Source of the DNA: Candidatus Cloacimonadota bacterium
Lineage (GTDB): Bacteria > Cloacimonadota > Cloacimonadia > Cloacimonadales > Cloacimonadaceae
DNA length: 6,555 nucleotides
Assembly (NCBI GenBank): GCA_017995495.1
Contig: JAGOIS010000083.1
Coordinates: forward strand, 1 to 6,555
Reading direction: 5' to 3'
Translations under genes and position numbers: made by a program
Shown: piece by piece, positions 1-5,750 of the stretch
Position numbering within the stretch: the stretch's first letter is position 1
Layout of the letters: each line of letters begins with the position of its first letter
The notes under the pieces: model-generated
Told to the model about the DNA's origin: nothing
What the model saw: only the letters and a program-made list of their open reading frames with translations
Databases searched by the model: none

Positions 1-2
1 GA

Positions 3-1088
3 CTGGATCAGACTATTGTGAGCAGTCTCACACACGAACTCGGTCAACAAAAGTTACAGCAGGGCGATGTCCTGAACATCGAAAACATCCGGGATCAACC
101 ACTTTATGTGATCACCAAAGGCAGCGTGGCACTGGCCAGGAAAGATGGCTCCGGCCAAGATCTGGATGAAGCCCCCGTCATCGTAACTGTCGGAGAGTTT
201 TTTGGCGAACTGGCTCTGGTGAGCGACTCTTCCGGCCATGCCACCGCCACAGCCCTCGAACCCACGGAACTTTTGGAGCTTCCCCGGGAACAATTCACCC
301 AGCTGAGTTTTTCCCATCCAGGCGTGCTGCTCAATGTGATCCGGGTTCTCTCCACCAGGCTGGGCGATACCAATCTGAAGTTTTCCGACCTCATGGGGGA
401 CATGATCCAGCGCAACCGCCTGACCGCCATTGGGATGACCGCCAGCAAGATCATCCACGACATCAAGACCCCGCTCACGGTGATCTCCCTCACCGCCCAA
501 CTGGTGGAAAGCCTCTTTCCCGATGCCTCGGAATTCACCCAAAGTATCGTGCAGCAAACCAAGCTGGTGGACGAACTGGTCCACGAGGTGCTGGATTACG
601 TGAAGGGAACGCCAAACGCCATCATACCGCGCAAAGTGGACATGAATGCTTTTCTGGCGGAACTGAAGGACACCTACGGAGCCTCGCTGCGAGGGCGAAA
701 CATCACCCTCAAGATCGACAACCGCTGCAACGATCCGGTCTATTTCGATGAGGAACGCATCCGCCGGGTGATCATCAACCTCCTGCGCAACAGCTCGGAA
801 GCCATGGAAGATGAAGGTGAGATCAGCATTGTTGCCTCTATGTCCGCGAACTGGCTACAGATCAGCGTGACAGACAGCGGACCAGGCATCCCGGACAGCG
901 TGGTAAACCAGCTTTTCAAACCCTTCTTCACCTACAACAAACTCAACGGCACCGGGCTTGGCCTCCCCATCTGCCAAAAACTGGCCCAGGAACACAACGG
1001 CCGGTTGGAATTCACCCCAGTTAAACCCCACGGCTCCCGTTTCGATATCCGCCTGCCGCAAAACATCCCCCTCGATATTTCCCGCTAA
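3..1088 (+). CDS. Sensor histidine kinase with N-terminal cyclic-nucleotide-binding-like domain (5' end probably cut by window)
   Basis: Probable cytosolic two-component histidine kinase; no membrane segment or signal peptide is visible. Residues are numbered from the GTG at 18. Residues 1-115 form a cNMP-binding-like beta-barrel with the FGELAL cassette at 62-67. A short helical linker follows, then the dimerisation/phosphoacceptor helix with HDIKTP at 147-152 (H147 is the likely phosphorylated histidine). The HATPase domain shows an N-box (N254, N258), a G1 box DSGPGI at 286-291, an F-box around 299-305 and a G2 box GTGLGLP at 311-317. All kinase boxes are intact. The frame stays open back to base 3, the GTG at 18 has no Shine-Dalgarno sequence, and the sensor domain lacks its usual first helix, so I infer the start lies upstream of the window. 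In the phosphate-binding cassette the usual arginine position is Gly73, so classical cAMP binding is doubtful. There is no receiver domain, and no response regulator within the window. The ligand is unknown. Confidence 0.88.
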   Translation: MDQTIVSSLTHELGQQKLQQGDVLNIENIRDQPLYVITKGSVALARKDGSGQDLDEAPVIVTVGEFFGELALVSDSSGHATATALEPTELLELPREQFTQLSFSHPGVLLNVIRVLSTRLGDTNLKFSDLMGDMIQRNRLTAIGMTASKIIHDIKTPLTVISLTAQLVESLFPDASEFTQSIVQQTKLVDELVHEVLDYVKGTPNAIIPRKVDMNAFLAELKDTYGASLRGRNITLKIDNRCNDPVYFDEERIRRVIINLLRNSSEAMEDEGEISIVASMSANWLQISVTDSGPGIPDSVVNQLFKPFFTYNKLNGTGLGLPICQKLAQEHNGRLEFTPVKPHGSRFDIRLPQNIPLDISR

Positions 1089-1260
1089 ACCCAGGCCCTC
1101 AAACCCTCAACCAATGCCCAAGCCATGCCCGGGTTAGGGGCGGGTCCAGCCATCACCAGGCCATGCGTAACCTGTCGGAAACGCACCCACGCTCAGGCGG
1201 GAGCGGGCCTACAGGTGCAAAAGTAAATTATGATTGACGCCAAGGTGGTGGCGAATTAAG

Positions 1261-1288
1261 TTGCACTCAGACTGAAGACAGATATATT
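1261..1288 (+). promoter_or_regulatory. Possible sigma-70-type promoter for the flavin oxidoreductase gene
   Basis: TTGCAC at 1261-1266 (3 of 6 consensus bases) is followed 16 bases later by TATATT at 1283-1288 (5 of 6), in the A+T-rich part of the gap. This would give an untranslated leader of about 135 bases. An alternative -10-like TATACT lies at 1305-1310 but lacks a matching -35 at a good distance. Another -35-like TTGACG at 1234-1239 has only a poor -10 partner. This is sequence resemblance only, so confidence is low. Confidence 0.3.
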
Positions 1289-1420
1289 GGGATGATCTCC
1301 ATACTATACTATCAGACCCGCTCAGGCGCCAAGACGGCATAGCAGTCATGAATCATTCGATCTCTGAACAACATCAAACAGGTGCCACAGTCCGCGATTT
1401 TGGATTGCTTGCCTGAAAGC

Positions 1421-1424
1421 GAGG
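1421..1424 (+). promoter_or_regulatory. Ribosome binding site fixing the oxidoreductase start
   Basis: GAGG lies six bases upstream of the ATG at 1431. This favours that codon over the in-frame ATG at 1440, which would be 15 bases away. Confidence 0.6.
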
Positions 1425-1430
1425 TACAAG

Positions 1431-2546
1431 ATGCTTACTGGAATGCCCCAGTTAAAAATTGGCGATCTGATCGCCCGGCTGCCCATCATCCAAGGCGGAA
1501 TGGGAGTGGGAATATCACTCAGCAGGCTGGCTGCCGCGGTGGCCAATGAAGGTGGGATCGGGATCATATCCTCGGTGGGCCTGGGAATCCTGCATCCCCA
1601 GGCGGGAAAATCCTACAAAGAAGCCAACATTGCCGCCCTGAAGCAGGAGATCCGCGCCGCTCGCAGGGAAACGCGAGGAATCATTGGGGTCAATATCATG
1701 CTGGCGATATCGGATTTTGACGAAATGATCAACGCCGCCTTTGAAGAAGAGGTGGACATAGTGTTTCTGGGGGCGGGGCTGCCTCTCAAAGTGCCCAGTA
1801 CCATGACCCTAGAATACCTGCAAAACACCAAAACCAAGATCGGGATCATCGTCAGCTCCGGCCGGGCGGCAAAGATCGTGCTCAGCCATTGGGCGGAGAA
1901 TTTTCAACGGGTGCCCGACCTGGTGGTCCTGGAAGGCCCCAAAGCGGGCGGCCATCTGGGTTTCAAACTTGAGCAGATCTTTGAAAAGAAATTCAGCCTC
2001 GAAAACGTGCTGCCGCAAGTGAAAGAAGCGGTTCACGAGATCGAGGGTAAATACGGAAAAACCATTCCCGTGATCGCGGCCGGGGGGATCTTCACCGGAG
2101 AACAGATGTGCCGGATCATGGAGCTCGGTGCCGATGGAGTTCAGATGGGCACTCGCTTTGTGGCCACGGAAGAATGCGACGCAGATCCGGCTTTCAAGCA
2201 GCTCTTTGTGGATTGCCGGGAAAACGATGTGGTGATCATCAAAAGCCCCGTGGGTTTGCCGGGCCGGGCGATCAACAACCAGTTTTTGAAAGATGTTGCC
2301 CTGGGGATCAAAAAACCCTTCGTCTGCCCCTGGAAGTGCCTCAAAACCTGCGATTACCTCACGGCCCCATATTGCATCGCCCTGGCCCTGCAAAACGCCC
2401 GTAACGGAGTGATGGCTGACGGTTTCGCCTTCGCCGGGGCCAACGCCTATCTGGTGGAAAAGATCACCACTGTGAAAGAACTTATCGCCGATCTGATCCG
2501 TGAATTTGCCGAATACCGGTTGCTGCGGCCTTGCCCCCAAAGTTGA
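1431..2546 (+). CDS. NAD(P)H-dependent flavin oxidoreductase, nitronate monooxygenase/2-nitropropane dioxygenase family
   Basis: TIM-barrel FMN enzyme of 371 residues, related to nitronate monooxygenase and to the enoyl-ACP reductase FabK. Visible family marks are the N-terminal flavin motif QGGMGVGIS (21-29), the EGPKAGGHLG segment (168-177) with H175 where characterised nitronate monooxygenases have their catalytic histidine, the phosphate-binding AAGGIFTG (216-223), GADGVQMGTRF (233-243), and a GFAFAGANAY block (331-340) near the end. The length slightly exceeds FabK (about 320). C299, C303, C307 and C315 form a C-x3-C-x3-C-x7-C cluster absent from the classical characterised enzymes; it could hold an iron-sulfur cluster or a metal. 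Start choice: GAGG at 1421-1424 sits six bases before the ATG at 1431, whereas the next ATG (1440) is too far from it. Soluble and cytosolic. Flanked by gaps on both sides, so probably its own transcription unit. Family is firm; the substrate (nitronate, enoyl thioester or other) cannot be read from sequence. Confidence 0.9.
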   Translation: MLTGMPQLKIGDLIARLPIIQGGMGVGISLSRLAAAVANEGGIGIISSVGLGILHPQAGKSYKEANIAALKQEIRAARRETRGIIGVNIMLAISDFDEMINAAFEEEVDIVFLGAGLPLKVPSTMTLEYLQNTKTKIGIIVSSGRAAKIVLSHWAENFQRVPDLVVLEGPKAGGHLGFKLEQIFEKKFSLENVLPQVKEAVHEIEGKYGKTIPVIAAGGIFTGEQMCRIMELGADGVQMGTRFVATEECDADPAFKQLFVDCRENDVVIIKSPVGLPGRAINNQFLKDVALGIKKPFVCPWKCLKTCDYLTAPYCIALALQNARNGVMADGFAFAGANAYLVEKITTVKELIADLIREFAEYRLLRPCPQS

Positions 2547-2643
2547 AACTCAGGTAAGCCCAGCCAGGCAGCGTAAATAATCCTTGTCAAAAAAGCGGGA
2601 CAAGAATTAGTGGCTACAAAGAATAATATCTGGACGGTGAAAG
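2547..2643. other. Leader region of rpmB with a perfect 6-bp inverted repeat
   Basis: CTTGTC at 2583-2588 and GACAAG at 2599-2604 are exact inverted copies separated by 10 bases. Allowing one mismatch, the arms extend to eight positions. No T-run follows, so it is not an obvious terminator for the preceding gene. It may be a protein-binding site, or a hairpin if transcribed. The left arm overlaps a -35-like TTGTCA (2584-2589), but no good -10 follows at 16-18 bases. An A+T-rich AATAAT at 2622-2627 could be a -10 giving a very short leader. The ribosome binding site is GGTGA at 2636-2640, just before the ATG at 2644. Confidence 0.45.
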
Positions 2644-2835
2644 ATGTCAAGAATATGCGATATATGTGGAAAGCAAGCCCAGGTCGGCAATCACCGCAGC
2701 CATGCGCTGAATGCCACCAAGCGGCGTTTTTATCCCAATTTACATGAAGTTCGCGCCATCGTTGGCAGCGGTGTGAAGAAGGTGAAAGTCTGCTCCTCCT
2801 GCCTGAAGGCGAACAAGGTCCGCAAGGCGGTTTGA
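2644..2835 (+). CDS. rpmB: 50S ribosomal protein L28 (zinc-binding, four-cysteine form)
   Basis: Small basic protein of 63 residues, the normal size of bacterial L28, a component of the large ribosomal subunit. The conserved core [15 protein letters not shown] (15-29) followed by PNLHEVR (31-37) is diagnostic of the family. Two CxxC pairs, C5/C8 and C50/C53, form the zinc ribbon of the cysteine-containing L28 type. Some bacteria also carry or substitute a cysteine-free version expressed under zinc shortage; none is seen here. The start is supported by GGTGA ending four bases before the ATG. It stands alone, without rpmG or another ribosomal gene beside it, and is followed by a hairpin terminator, so it is probably monocistronic or at the end of a transcript. 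Identification is secure. Confidence 0.97.
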   Translation: MSRICDICGKQAQVGNHRSHALNATKRRFYPNLHEVRAIVGSGVKKVKVCSSCLKANKVRKAV

Positions 2836-2881
2836 CAGCCAAAAGCAATGTCTTCGCGGAGCCGATAGACAATTGAAGATC

Positions 2882-2915
2882 ATCGGGAATACGGTAACTG
2901 CCTGTTCCCGATTTT
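2882..2915 (+). terminator. Rho-independent terminator after rpmB
   Basis: ATCGGGAA (2882-2889) pairs perfectly with TTCCCGAT (2905-2912). The stem can continue inward through a U-G wobble, an A-U pair and, past one bulged C, two G-C pairs closing around AACT. TTTT (2912-2915) follows at once. The T-run is short, so termination may be partial. The hairpin lies 47 bases after the rpmB stop and ends only 27 bases before the moxR-type gene. Confidence 0.65.
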
Positions 2916-2942
2916 CATTAGGGGCAAGATTCTGGAGCAAAG

Positions 2943-3929
2943 ATGAACATTGAAGAAATAAACAGCCGGGTGGAGGCGAGTTCCGCAATTCTGGACACCC
3001 TGCGCGCGGAGATAGGCAGGGTGATCGTGGGGCAGGAGGTGGTGATCGACCGCCTGCTGATCGGGCTTCTGGCCAACGGGCACGTGCTGATCGAAGGCGT
3101 TCCCGGCCTTGCCAAGACCCTGATCCTGAGCACCCTTGCCCAGGCTTTTAAGGCCAGTTACAAGCGCATCCAATTCACCCCGGACCTGCTTCCGGCCGAT
3201 ATCACCGGCACCCTGATCTACAATCAGAAGACCGGCGAATTCAATCCCAAACAGGGGCCCATCTTCGCCAATTTCGTCCTGGCCGATGAGATCAACCGGG
3301 CGCCCTCCAAGGTGCAGTCAGCGCTTTTGGAAGCGATGCAGGAACGCCAGGTGACCATCGGCGACACCAGTTATCTCCTGCCCAAGCCCTTTTTCGTGAT
3401 GGCCACCCAAAACCCGATCGAGCACGAAGGAACCTATCCCCTGCCGGAAGCCCAGGTGGACCGTTTTCTGATGAAGCTGAAGATCAAATACCCCAGCTTT
3501 GAAGAAGAGCGGCAAATCCTGGACCGGATGGTGGTGGAGCACGAGCTCAAGGCAGAGCGGGTGTTGACTCCTGGCGATCTGGAAGCGATGCGGGCAGTGA
3601 TCGCGGACCTGTACATGGAGGAGAAGCTCAAGGACTACATCCTCCATTTGATCCAGGCCACGCGCCATCCGCAGCGGTATCCGAGGGTTTCGGCCCTGAA
3701 CGGCCTGATCCAATATGGAGCCTCGCCCCGCGCCACCATCTATCTGGCCCGGGCGGCCAAGGCGCAAGCCTACCTGCAACACCGGGGCTATGTGATCCCG
3801 GATGACATCAAGGCTGTGGGCAAAGACGTTTTGAGGCACCGCATCATCCTCTCCTACGAGGCCGAGGCGGAACAGGTGAGCACCGAGGAGATCGTAACCC
3901 GCATCTTCGAAGAGATCGAGGTACCGTAA
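2943..3929 (+). CDS. MoxR-family AAA+ ATPase
   Basis: Cytosolic AAA+ ATPase of 328 residues, the usual MoxR length. It has Walker A GVPGLAKT (52-59, with the MoxR-typical LAK in place of the common GxGK), Walker B VLADE (112-116) followed by INRAP, sensor 1 around N157 in MATQNPIEHEGTYPLPEAQ (153-171), a likely arginine finger at R174 and sensor 2 around R263 in GASPRA. The C-terminal helical lid (about 205-328) is complete. Family members form hexameric rings that work as chaperones with VWA-domain partners, for instance in metal insertion or envelope stress tolerance. Here the partner genes follow directly: DUF58, a BatD-like protein and BatA. The start is set by GGAG at 2934-2937, five bases before the ATG. 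The gene lies just behind the rpmB terminator. I see no good promoter in the 107-base gap. No residue needed for ATP hydrolysis is missing. Its client is unknown. Confidence 0.96.
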   Translation: MNIEEINSRVEASSAILDTLRAEIGRVIVGQEVVIDRLLIGLLANGHVLIEGVPGLAKTLILSTLAQAFKASYKRIQFTPDLLPADITGTLIYNQKTGEFNPKQGPIFANFVLADEINRAPSKVQSALLEAMQERQVTIGDTSYLLPKPFFVMATQNPIEHEGTYPLPEAQVDRFLMKLKIKYPSFEEERQILDRMVVEHELKAERVLTPGDLEAMRAVIADLYMEEKLKDYILHLIQATRHPQRYPRVSALNGLIQYGASPRATIYLARAAKAQAYLQHRGYVIPDDIKAVGKDVLRHRIILSYEAEAEQVSTEEIVTRIFEEIEVP

Positions 3930-3939
3930 GGGAAAGGCC

Positions 3940-4833
3940 ATGCCAGCCCGCACACCGGCGGAGATCCTGGCCAGGATAGAACGCATCGAGATCCGCGCCA
4001 GGGGCATCGTTAGCGAAACCTTCAGCGGAGAATACCACTCCAGTTTCAAGGGACAGGGGCTGGAATTCGCCGAGGTCCGTGAATACCAGAGCGGCGACAA
4101 TTACCGCGACATAGACTGGAACGTCTCCGCCCGCCTGGGCGCGCCCTTCATCAAGAAATACCAGGAAACCCGTGAGCTGAACGTTTTTTTCATCGTGGAC
4201 GTTTCCGCCTCCCAAAACTTTGGCACGGTTGGCGCCCTTAAAAAGGAACGGATCGCCGGGATCATCGCCCTGCTCTCCTTTTCCGCGCTCTCCAACCACG
4301 ACAAGGTCGGCCTGATCATGTTTTCCGACCAGCTGGAGAAATACCTGCCGGCCAGGAAGGGGCGCAACAAGGCGCTGGAGATCCTCCGCGACGTACTCTA
4401 TCTGGAGCCTCAGCATCCGCGAACCTCACTGGCGGAAGCATTCACTTTCGCCAGCCACATCCTGAAAAAGCGGGCGGTGATATTCATCCTTTCCGATCTG
4501 CTGGACAACGGCTACCAGAAAGCCCTGCGCCTGCTGGCCCAGAAACACGATGTGATCGCCATTCAGGTCCTCGACGAAGCGGAACTCATCCTGCCGGAGG
4601 CGGGGATTCTGAACATCAGCGACCCGGAGAGCGGCGACACCATCTGGGTTAACAGCTCCCACGGCACCGTTCGCAGAGCCTTCGCGGCCCGGGTCAAGCA
4701 ACAGCAGGAGACGCTGGCTCAGGAACTGAAATCGATGCAGGTGGACCACATCCTCATCCGCAACCTGGATTCCGAAGTGAAGGCGCTGAGATCTTTCTTT
4801 GAAGAGAGAAAGCGGCGCCGGAGGGTGAGGTGA
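3940..4833 (+). CDS. DUF58 protein with VWA-like fold and intact metal site
   Basis: Soluble protein of 297 residues, with no membrane helix, second gene of the MoxR operon. The DUF58 signature is clear: GQGLEFAEVREYQ (38-50), then GDNYRDIDWNVSARLG (52-67) and KYQETREL (73-80). The VWA-like fold follows, with DVSAS at 87-91 giving the DxSxS metal-ion site (D87, S89, S91). T162 in RTSLAEA and D186 in LSDLLD could complete the coordination. The protein ends in a very basic tail, RKRRRRVR (290-297). DUF58 proteins are known neighbours and probable partners or substrate adaptors of MoxR ATPases; the exact role is not established. The gene starts ten bases after the moxR-type stop, with AAGGGA at 3928-3933 as ribosome binding site. 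Some DUF58 proteins have N-terminal membrane helices; this is the shorter cytosolic form. Confidence 0.94.
   Translation: MPARTPAEILARIERIEIRARGIVSETFSGEYHSSFKGQGLEFAEVREYQSGDNYRDIDWNVSARLGAPFIKKYQETRELNVFFIVDVSASQNFGTVGALKKERIAGIIALLSFSALSNHDKVGLIMFSDQLEKYLPARKGRNKALEILRDVLYLEPQHPRTSLAEAFTFASHILKKRAVIFILSDLLDNGYQKALRLLAQKHDVIAIQVLDEAELILPEAGILNISDPESGDTIWVNSSHGTVRRAFAARVKQQQETLAQELKSMQVDHILIRNLDSEVKALRSFFEERKRRRRVR
4820..4824 (+). promoter_or_regulatory. Ribosome binding site deciding the start of the BatD-like gene
   Basis: GGAGG lies eight bases before the ATG at 4833 and five bases before an in-frame GTG at 4830. The ATG is preferred because it is the stronger codon and produces a TGATG stop-start overlap with the DUF58 gene, a common arrangement for coupled translation. 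Confidence 0.55.
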
Positions 4834-5750
4834 TGAACAGGCCGCTTATCTTTCTGATCGCTCTCTGGGCAGGACTGTGTGGCGCGCAGGGGTTGACCCA
4901 GAAACTGGTGGGGGCGGAGGATCTGAGCGTGGGTGACCGTTTCAAGCTGGAGATCAGGGCGGAGCTTGACCTCCGGACGGTGGTGGTGCCGGACACCCTC
5001 AGCGTGTTCCAGGTTTTGGGCACCAGGGTTTTCAAGGACCCCAGCGGCCGACGGGGGTTGGAAGTGATCATTGTGCCTCTGTATCCGGGCTCACACAGCT
5101 TTCCCCGGCTGGAGGTGAAACCGGCCGACGACTCCCGGGAATCGCTGTTCACGGACCGCTTCCGGCTGAACATCATCCCCGTCAGGACGGCGGCCGACAC
5201 CCTGCTGGTGGACATCAAGCCTCTGGAGAAGTATCCCCTCCAACTGCCCTGGTGGCTTTATCCGGCGCTTCTGGGCCTGGCTGTGGCCGGTCTTGTCTTT
5301 GCCTGGCTCCTCAGGCCCGGAACAGCCAAAATTCAGGAATCCGCCCCGGAGAGGCCTCCGGCGCCCGTCACCCCCGATCCTGCCTGGAAAACCGCCCTCA
5401 ACAGACTCGAAGCGCTGGTGACCGAAGAATTGATGTCCCGCGGCCAGTTCAAACTCCATCACTTCCGGCTGGCGGACATCCTGAGGCAGTTTCTGGAAAG
5501 CAAGTATCGCTTTGCCGCGCTGGAAATGTGCACATCCGAGATCGAACAAGTCACCCAACGCATCAGGGTGGATGCGGCGGCGGAGGTTTTGGCCTTCCTG
5601 CGCCATTGCGACAGGGTGAAGTTTGCCAAATACCAGCCCACCCAGGACGAGGCAAGGGCCTTGGAGGACTGGCTGCGCGACTGGCTGCGGAGCTTCGAAG
5701 TGGAGGAAGCGCGGCGGGTGCTGGCCACTGTGGGAGGCGGGAGTGCTTAA
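4833..5750 (+). CDS. BatD/DUF4381-like single-pass membrane protein of the MoxR-Bat operon
   Basis: Protein of 305 residues that I recognise by context and architecture rather than by strong motifs. Residues 1-18 look like a signal peptide, probably cut after CGA; the cysteine lacks a proper lipobox because Leu precedes it. Residues about 20-118 are rich in beta-strand patterns and should lie outside the cytoplasmic membrane, resembling a single BatD-type domain. A membrane helix spans about 138-160 (LPWWLYPALLGLAVAGLVF). A proline-rich linker (170-182) leads to a helical cytosolic domain (183-290) with RLADILRQFLESKY and RVKFAKYQPT, patterns typical of DUF4381/BatD C-terminal domains. Full BatD proteins are much longer (often over 500 residues) and DUF4381 proteins much shorter (about 160). 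The ATG overlaps the DUF58 stop by one base; a GTG one codon upstream is the alternative start. Its likely role is to link the periplasm to the cytosolic ATPase/VWA partners (inference). Confidence 0.8.
   Translation: MNRPLIFLIALWAGLCGAQGLTQKLVGAEDLSVGDRFKLEIRAELDLRTVVVPDTLSVFQVLGTRVFKDPSGRRGLEVIIVPLYPGSHSFPRLEVKPADDSRESLFTDRFRLNIIPVRTAADTLLVDIKPLEKYPLQLPWWLYPALLGLAVAGLVFAWLLRPGTAKIQESAPERPPAPVTPDPAWKTALNRLEALVTEELMSRGQFKLHHFRLADILRQFLESKYRFAALEMCTSEIEQVTQRIRVDAAAEVLAFLRHCDRVKFAKYQPTQDEARALEDWLRDWLRSFEVEEARRVLATVGGGSA
5732..5737 (+). promoter_or_regulatory. Ribosome binding site for the GTG-started BatA-like gene
   Basis: GGGAGG lies five bases before the GTG at 5743, inside the end of the preceding gene. 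It supports initiation at this non-ATG codon, which restores the typical N terminus of BatA proteins (M-L-K-F-A-H-P-W-W). Confidence 0.6.

Larger units (their letters stand above)
1089..1430. other. 342-base non-coding gap with short repeats
   Basis: No convincing gene lies here. The left part (1089-1215) is G+C-rich and contains a perfect 5-bp hairpin CGCTC/GAGCG (1190-1194 with 1201-1205). That hairpin is enclosed by a 6-bp inverted pair ACCTGT/ACAGGT (1170-1175 with 1211-1216). A second hairpin CGCCA/TGGCG (1238-1242 with 1249-1253) has an almost identical loop (AGGTGG against AGGCGG). The 10-mer CGCTCAGGCG occurs at 1190-1199 and again at 1319-1328. The stretch from about 1221 to 1310 is clearly more A+T-rich and is the likeliest promoter region for the downstream gene. 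I saw no hairpin followed by a T-run that would end transcription of the kinase gene. Tiny open frames at 1230-1259, 1293-1343 and 1348-1416 have no ribosome binding site and are probably not genes. Confidence 0.6.

Noticed and set aside
54..584. 176-codon open frame on the - strand
   Set aside because: Antisense to the histidine kinase gene; no domain and shadow-like composition.
1128..1133. CCCGGG and G-rich stretch after the kinase gene, considered as a terminator
   Set aside because: No stable stem with a following T-run could be drawn.
1348..1416. 22-residue open frame upstream of the oxidoreductase, considered as a leader peptide
   Set aside because: No ribosome binding site before its ATG, no attenuator-like run of a single amino acid, and no terminator/antiterminator pair next to it.
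2108..2404. 98-codon open frame on the + strand
   Set aside because: Shadow inside the flavin oxidoreductase gene, whose own frame carries clear conserved motifs across this stretch.
1809..2540. 243-codon open frame on the - strand
   Set aside because: Antisense to the flavin oxidoreductase gene; no recognisable domain.
2832..2837. Perfect TTGACA overlapping the rpmB stop codon, considered as a -35 for the moxR operon
   Set aside because: No acceptable -10 hexamer lies 15-19 bases downstream, and a transcript from it would meet the terminator hairpin at 2882-2915.
3318..4100. 260-codon open frame on the - strand across the moxR/DUF58 junction
   Set aside because: Antisense to two well-conserved genes; histidine/leucine/glycine-rich composition typical of reverse-frame artefacts in G+C-rich DNA.
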